DNA from: an uncultured Lachnospiraceae bacterium
GTDB taxonomy: Bacteria; Bacillota_A; Clostridia; Lachnospirales; Lachnospiraceae
Length of the DNA stretch: 25,031 nt
Direction of reading: 5' to 3'
Assembly: GCA_910585855.1 (NCBI GenBank)
Contig: CAJUGZ010000027.1
Coordinates: forward strand, 1 to 25,031
Under the pieces are notes generated by a model that worked only from the letters and a program-made list of their open reading frames with translations, ran no database searches and was not told the DNA's origin. Both the position numbers and the translations under genes were made by a program. Below, one piece after another: positions 21,005 through 25,031 of the stretch; position 1 is the first letter of the stretch; every line of letters begins with the position of its first letter.

Positions 21005-22394
21005 TGTCCTTTTCTACTCCCTGTTTCGTCTTCTGAAACATTCCTGTATAAATATCTGCCTTTTTCTGTGCTTCCTGCTCCTCTACTTCAAGTTGTTCCT
21101 TTTCTTTTTCCACATCTTCTACAAAGGGATGTGCTTTTAAAATGCTTTCTGTACTCACAATCCCTACACTCTTCTGACAAATTTCTGCCAATTCAGTATC
21201 ATTGGTCACAGCCGTTCTTGTCCATGTTTGGATAATCCGTTCACATGTCACACCAAGGTAGCGGCAGATCGCACGAATCAAACGAGCAAATCCTAGTTTA
21301 AATTCCGTTTCCATAAAACCCGCCTTTAACTCTAATAAAGAATACAGATATTTCAAAGCGACTCCAGAAGCCGTTCCAAATTTTTGCGGATCGGGATCGA
21401 CTCCCATTCCTTGTTCAAAAATCGCCTTTCTTGTCATCTCTAAAAATTTTTCTCTTGCCTCAACAGGAATACTAATGGTTAAGGTTTCTAAACCGCCTTT
21501 TCCTTCCCCACTTCCATCATCTTCTAACCGAATTGTTTTGTACTTCTTTAAATCCTGTAAAAACTCTTCCAAATCCGTTCCACCATAATTGGTCAAAACA
21601 AAGATAATTTCTTGTGTATCTTCCAAATCATTTAAAAAACCGCTGAATACTTTGTCATAAGCATCAATCAGCGGTTTAATATCATTCAAATCATTTTTCT
21701 CAATATTGTTATTATAAAACGGAATAAAAGGTACTTCTCCATATTCGTGAGAAAGATAATAACCATCCTCTCGATGAGAAGGATCGGAATAAAACGAATC
21801 ATACTGCAAATCTAAATGAAATGTTCCATTCGTTTTGGTACGAAAAATAAAACTTTCTTTCTCCGTCCAATACTCCCAAATCACCACTTCTTTTCCATCT
21901 GATTCATCCAAAATCTGATAGGTCCGAAGCAGTGCAACCAATCTTTGGTTTAGATCCGAAGAAAAAATTGGTAAAATCTGTTTGGAATCCACTACCGCAT
22001 ACTCAAATGTCCCTTCCTCTGTCACCCAATAATGCAGCCATGCAATAGAAGAATTGGAAGCATTGACACATAAATCCTTACATACTTTTGCATAACGATC
22101 CCCAAGTATCTCCGCAATCTTCAAATTCGTTTGTTTTTCTCCTACATCAAAAAGAGGAGGCGCAGTAAACAAATACGCTGCCTTTTGATTGACTAAAAAT
22201 CCATGAAAGTTTCTTGGAATCCGATTATCCGCATTTCGCAATGGCTCGATTTCTCTTAACTTCCTGCTTCTTTGCAAAATATCATTTTCATTTCGATAAT
22301 AACGTTCCGCCTCTTTACTGCTGGCAAGAAACCTTTTATAATTATAGTCTTTTGCTTTCCTTTCAATTAACGTTGCCATTTCTTTCGGCGTCAT
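20988..22394 (-). CDS. Portal protein (SPP1 gp6-like)
   Basis: A 468-residue protein from ATG 22394 with AAAGGAGAACA upstream. Typical family segments: YYRNENDILQRSRKLREIEP near the start, NRIPRNFHGFLVNQKAAYLF, GEVPFIPFYNN, then DIKPLIDAYDKVFSGFLNDL with EDTQEIIFVL, and GTASGVALKYLYSLLELKA. These mark the SPP1 gp6-like portal family. Twelve copies form the vertex channel used for DNA packaging and for attachment of the connector. It lies between the large terminase (32-base overlap) and the MuF gene, the conserved order in such phages. Confidence 0.93.
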   Translation of the reverse strand: MTPKEMATLIERKAKDYNYKRFLASSKEAERYYRNENDILQRSRKLREIEPLRNADNRIPRNFHGFLVNQKAAYLFTAPPLFDVGEKQTNLKIAEILGDRYAKVCKDLCVNASNSSIAWLHYWVTEEGTFEYAVVDSKQILPIFSSDLNQRLVALLRTYQILDESDGKEVVIWEYWTEKESFIFRTKTNGTFHLDLQYDSFYSDPSHREDGYYLSHEYGEVPFIPFYNNNIEKNDLNDIKPLIDAYDKVFSGFLNDLEDTQEIIFVLTNYGGTDLEEFLQDLKKYKTIRLEDDGSGEGKGGLETLTISIPVEAREKFLEMTRKAIFEQGMGVDPDPQKFGTASGVALKYLYSLLELKAGFMETEFKLGFARLIRAICRYLGVTCERIIQTWTRTAVTNDTELAEICQKSVGIVSTESILKAHPFVEDVEKEKEQLEVEEQEAQKKADIYTGMFQKTKQGVEKDSGDAE

Positions 22395-23706
22395 TGTTCT
22401 CCTTTGCCTCCTTTTCTTTTAATACCCTCATTCCACCACCTTTTAAATCGGATACTTCATAATCATCCAACCCATACCAAATCGCAGATAAGGTATGGGG
22501 ATCAATGCAAAATTCATCTTCTATTAATGCTCCGTTTTTATCTTCTGCAAAGGTTAAATCCTGTAATTCCTGAATGATGGCTTTACAAGTATCCGCACAA
22601 ATAATGCGCCGAAATCGTTTCACTTTTTTTGTATAAACGGCACGAGAGCCTTTAAATTTATGACAAGCCCTCATCCGAAACCCCTGCTGCCGATAATACC
22701 GAATGGCTTTTGGTTCTGCACAATCTGCTTTTATCAAAATATTCTTCCATTTTGCAATCTCCTCTGCAATCTCTGGATCGGTTTTATCTCTCGAATAATA
22801 CTCCTCATATAGATACAAAATCTTCTGATCTGGATCAATCAGCATCCGAACTACCGCATTAAAAGAAGTGACAAATCCAAAATCCATTCCATTTTTTTCG
22901 ATAGGGTGTTTGACCATTCGCATCGCATGAAGCACCGTTTCATAAGGTTGAACTTCAAATTGTGGAAAGACCAAACGTCCGTTCACCCCAAATCGTCCCC
23001 TTCGTGCAATCCGGTATAAATCGGGATCGTGCATTTGTAACTCATCCAACTGATGAATATACCCTTTTGGTGCAAAAAAATTATCCTCCACTGTGCTGTG
23101 ATGATAATAGGTATCATGGCAGCGGATGATTCGTTTTTGATACAGTTCCTCATCATTTAAAGTGATCGTTTGTTTTTGTTTATCCTGAAAAAAATAGGTA
23201 TAACACCAATTTGTTTTACTCACAGGATTCGTCGATAATAAAAGATGGTTGCTCAAAACAGGATGCCGTAAACGCCCTAGTATTTCCTTAAATCCAGTAT
23301 ATTTTACTTCCGAACACTCTTCTATCCAAACAATCGACACACCATTTAAAGATTTTAATTTAGCAGGTTTATCCATTCCTTTGAAAATAATCTTACTTCC
23401 ATTTTGAAATCGTACCTGCATTGGGCTTGTGGTAAAAGTCAAATACCTGTCCACTCCCATTGCTTCTGCCACTTCTACCAGCAAGTCAAAACAAGAATCT
23501 CGAATCGTATCAAAAACCTCTCGAACAATCAATGCTTTTCTTTTTTCTTGCAGCAGCTTTTTTATTAGCTTTACCGCAATATGATAACTTTTCGAACTTC
23601 CATAGCCGCCTACTAAAAAATAAATCCGACTGCTCCAATCATCAATAAAATCGTAAAAATGATCATTTACGAAAAAATCAATTTCTTTCTCAACTTCCAT
23701 TTCCAT
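22363..23706 (-). CDS. xtmB: Terminase large subunit (XtmB-like)
   Basis: A 447-residue packaging motor protein from ATG 23706. The ATPase domain has a Walker A-type GGYGSSKS (33-40), a Walker B strand VSIVWIEE (123-130) and a coupling motif STNP (158-161). The C-terminal nuclease domain shows acidic residues in metal-binding positions: D275 in GMDFGF, D328 in IKADCAEPK, and the late DPHTLSAIWYGLDD. This matches PBSX XtmB / terminase_3 family proteins that pump and cut the concatemeric genome, likely by a headful mechanism given the SPP1-type portal. It overlaps the small subunit gene by 17 bases. Confidence 0.94.
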   Translation of the reverse strand: MEMEVEKEIDFFVNDHFYDFIDDWSSRIYFLVGGYGSSKSYHIAVKLIKKLLQEKRKALIVREVFDTIRDSCFDLLVEVAEAMGVDRYLTFTTSPMQVRFQNGSKIIFKGMDKPAKLKSLNGVSIVWIEECSEVKYTGFKEILGRLRHPVLSNHLLLSTNPVSKTNWCYTYFFQDKQKQTITLNDEELYQKRIIRCHDTYYHHSTVEDNFFAPKGYIHQLDELQMHDPDLYRIARRGRFGVNGRLVFPQFEVQPYETVLHAMRMVKHPIEKNGMDFGFVTSFNAVVRMLIDPDQKILYLYEEYYSRDKTDPEIAEEIAKWKNILIKADCAEPKAIRYYRQQGFRMRACHKFKGSRAVYTKKVKRFRRIICADTCKAIIQELQDLTFAEDKNGALIEDEFCIDPHTLSAIWYGLDDYEVSDLKGGGMRVLKEKEAKENNDAERNGNVN

Positions 23707-24415
23707 CCAATTCGCCTTTCTTTTTCTCGCTTGCCTTTTTAAACGTGATTTGAATTGGTATGTCTTTCTCCGAATCCATTTGATTTTTTAGAAGAGCAAT
23801 TCTTGTTCTCTGTTCCTCTGCTGCTAACTCCCAATTTTTATGTAACATCTCATCATAACGTTTTATCAAAGCACGCAATTCCGCTTGTGCTCTTGCTTGT
23901 GCTTTTAAAAAAACAGCTTGTTTATCCCATGCCTGCTGTACTTCCCAGCGTTCTTCTTGAATCTTATCTCCCTCTTTTCGCTGAATTTGTGTTGTAGTCA
24001 AATCCTCTTGATTACGCACATACATAATCTTCTGAGAACGAAGGATGGCAGCATAGGCAATCTGAATCTGATCCCACAAAAGATCCAATGGGTTCGTAGA
24101 CATCTGCTGGATAATATCGGTTGTTTCCTTTGGAAGATATTTTGTAAAAAAACCATGCTTTTCTGCATTTTTATTTTCCGGTGGTCCAATCCCTCCACAT
24201 CCTTTTGCATTTTTATTATTTGGCTGACCGCCACGTTTTTTTGCAACGTTGCGAACTTCCTTTTGCAACGTTGCACTTCCCCATTGATACCGATTTTTCC
24301 AACTTCGAACCGTTCCCTCTGGAACTCCTAAAATTTCTGCAATTTCAACCAACTTTTTACCAGATAGATACAATTCCTTTGCTTGCTCCACTCGCTTATC
24401 CGGTATTCTTGCCAA
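23690..24415 (-). CDS. xtmA: Terminase small subunit (XtmA-like)
   Basis: A 241-residue protein from TTG 24415 with AGAGGTGGTGAGGC upstream. Residues about 10-45 form a helix-turn-helix (AKELYLSGKKLVEIAEILGV, then TVRSWKNRYQW), followed by a basic glycine/asparagine-rich segment (KKRGGQPNNKNAKG, GPPENKNAEKHG) typical of XtmA/YqaS small terminases. The remainder is helical and charged, with LIKRYDEMLHKNW near the end. It recognises the pac/cos region and loads the large subunit. The first gene of the packaging/head operon; a terminator and promoter-like site precede it. Confidence 0.9.
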   Translation of the reverse strand: MARIPDKRVEQAKELYLSGKKLVEIAEILGVPEGTVRSWKNRYQWGSATLQKEVRNVAKKRGGQPNNKNAKGCGGIGPPENKNAEKHGFFTKYLPKETTDIIQQMSTNPLDLLWDQIQIAYAAILRSQKIMYVRNQEDLTTTQIQRKEGDKIQEERWEVQQAWDKQAVFLKAQARAQAELRALIKRYDEMLHKNWELAAEEQRTRIALLKNQMDSEKDIPIQITFKKASEKKKGELDGNGS

Positions 24416-24418
24416 GCC

Positions 24419-24538
24419 TCACCACCTCTCATTCGTTTCGTTTTGAAAAAAAGAAAAGCACCCATATGGATGCTTAAAAATTATCTTTTCTATTTTTAAA
24501 ATACAAAAATCACTCATTACGAAAACCATTACTTCCAT
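24419..24538 (-). CDS. Candidate leader peptide ORF spanning the terminator
   Basis: A 39-codon frame from ATG 24538 (second ATG at 24529) to TGA at 24419-24421, six bases before the terminase start. It begins about 13 bases after the predicted transcription start and reads through the terminator hairpin (residues around FKHPYGCFSF). There is no strong ribosome binding site, so translation is doubtful. If translated, ribosomes would open the hairpin and could favour read-through into the terminase genes. Low confidence. Confidence 0.3.
   Translation of the reverse strand: MEVMVFVMSDFCILKIEKIIFKHPYGCFSFFQNETNERW
24446..24475 (-). terminator. Intrinsic terminator in the leader of the packaging operon
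   Basis: On the minus strand AAGCATCC, loop ATAT, GGGTGCTT (eight pairs with one G-U), then TTCTTTTTTT. It lies 31 bases before the terminase small subunit start and about 75-105 bases after the promoter-like site, so it could serve the upstream regulator gene, the leader, or both. Confidence 0.75.
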
Positions 24539-24557
24539 CACCGATTTTCACAATACT

Positions 24558-24566
24558 AGTATACCA
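24558..24566 (-). promoter_or_regulatory. Extended -10 promoter-like site for the late operon
   Basis: TGGTATACT on the minus strand fits the extended -10 form TG-N-TATAAT with one mismatch. No good -35 hexamer is visible at the normal distance, where the coding end of the DUF1492-like gene lies, which would fit activator dependence. It is just after that gene's stop codon, a plausible target for its product. No start site is proven. Confidence 0.5.
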
Positions 24567-24570
24567 CATA

Positions 24571-24996
24571 TCAAAGTAGGTTTGGGTAGGTTTTTGAAAA
24601 TTCTTGTAGTGCATATCCATGCAACTCTTTAATATATTGATAGGTATAATTCATCTCTACTGCAATCACTTCCAGTCGTTTCTGCTCCACATATTTTTTA
24701 TAGAGCAACTTGATATGATCCGGCTTCTTCAAATTATGAATTTCACCAATTATCTTATGTTTTAAATCCACATAGGTATCAATCAAACAATCAATCTCAT
24801 TTTCCAAATCGATCAACTTCACAATCTCTCTTTCATATCCCGCACCTGCTGGAAGACTTGTCTGTACACGTTCCTTTGTATAATCAAAACAACCTATACT
24901 GGAAATTCTTGCCCGAATGTCTGCTTTCTCCTGAATACGTTGATTGATTATCACATCTGCCTTATAGAGTTGCTGCAAATATTCCTTTGCGGTCAT
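24571..24996 (-). CDS. DUF1492/ArpU-like phage transcriptional regulator
   Basis: A 141-residue protein from ATG 24996 (AGGATGAGGTGTT upstream). The opening MTAKEYLQQLYKADVIINQR, the central coiled region (EREIVKLIDLENEIDCLIDT) and a C-terminal region-4-like helix-turn-helix (YVEQKRLEVIAVEMNYTYQY, then IKELHGYALQEF) match DUF1492 proteins, common just before the terminase genes in phages of Clostridia and related to ArpU-type late regulators. It probably switches on the structural operon at the promoter-like site 3' to it. The start overlaps the stop of an upstream frame as ATGA. Confidence 0.8.
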   Translation of the reverse strand: MTAKEYLQQLYKADVIINQRIQEKADIRARISSIGCFDYTKERVQTSLPAGAGYEREIVKLIDLENEIDCLIDTYVDLKHKIIGEIHNLKKPDHIKLLYKKYVEQKRLEVIAVEMNYTYQYIKELHGYALQEFSKTYPNLL

Positions 24997-25031
24997 AACA
25001 CCTCATCCTTTCTATTTTGAATGGTGTCATA
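24993..25031 (-). CDS. C-terminal end of an upstream gene, partial
   Basis: Twelve codons (YDTIQNRKDEVL) followed by TGA, overlapping the regulator start by four bases. The overlap is typical of coupled phage genes, but the piece is too short for identification, and the frame could be open by chance. Confidence 0.3.
   Translation of the reverse strand, partial: YDTIQNRKDEVL

Overview
The window is the late structural (head and tail) module of a contractile-tailed prophage of the PBSX/skin-element type. Every supported gene is on the minus strand, so the operon reads from right to left. AT-rich codon use, AGGAGG-type ribosome binding sites, GTG/TTG starts and the gene families (DUF1492-like regulator, XtmA/XtmB-type terminase, SPP1-type portal, Gp20 scaffold, XkdK-XkdU tail genes) point to a low-GC Gram-positive host, most likely a gut Clostridia member such as a Lachnospiraceae; that placement is an inference. 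No tRNA, rRNA, CRISPR array, integrase or IS element was seen. Lysis genes and att sites must lie outside the window.

Layout in transcription order. 25031-24420: tail end of an unknown gene, a DUF1492/ArpU-like regulator, then an extended -10 promoter-like site followed within about 100 bases by an intrinsic terminator, ahead of the terminase genes. 24415-19205: small and large terminase, portal, and a MuF-type minor head protein whose C-terminus carries an HExxH (zincin-like) toxin-type domain. 19208-17665: an accessory island with a putative immunity gene, an orphan C-terminal piece of a papain-fold (Tox-PL-like) toxin plus an Imm35/YrhB-like gene, an orphan tip of the same HExxH toxin plus a second copy of its immunity gene, and an intrinsic terminator. 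17619-13497: a small conserved gene interrupted by one amber codon, scaffold, decoration-type protein, major capsid, and four head-tail joining/tail completion proteins. 13489-4615: sheath, tube, a tail assembly chaperone with a -1 frameshift signal, a 1237-residue tape measure with three internal repeats, LysM tail protein, hub, and XkdR/XkdS-like baseplate proteins. 4615-1: baseplate J-like protein (frameshifted), XkdU-like protein, collar/fibre connector, and two tail fibres with the same anchor sequence, the second running off the left edge.

The most interesting part is 17.7-21.0 kb. It reads like a layered record of toxin-tip replacement on a phage capsid protein: an HExxH toxin with its immunity gene, displaced by a papain-fold toxin with another immunity gene, displaced again by an HExxH toxin. 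Older immunity genes are kept downstream with only the last part of their toxins, like orphan modules of Rhs/CDI loci. Two apparent lesions (frameshift in the baseplate J gene, amber codon in the small gene before the scaffold) suggest the prophage may be decaying, unless they are sequencing errors.
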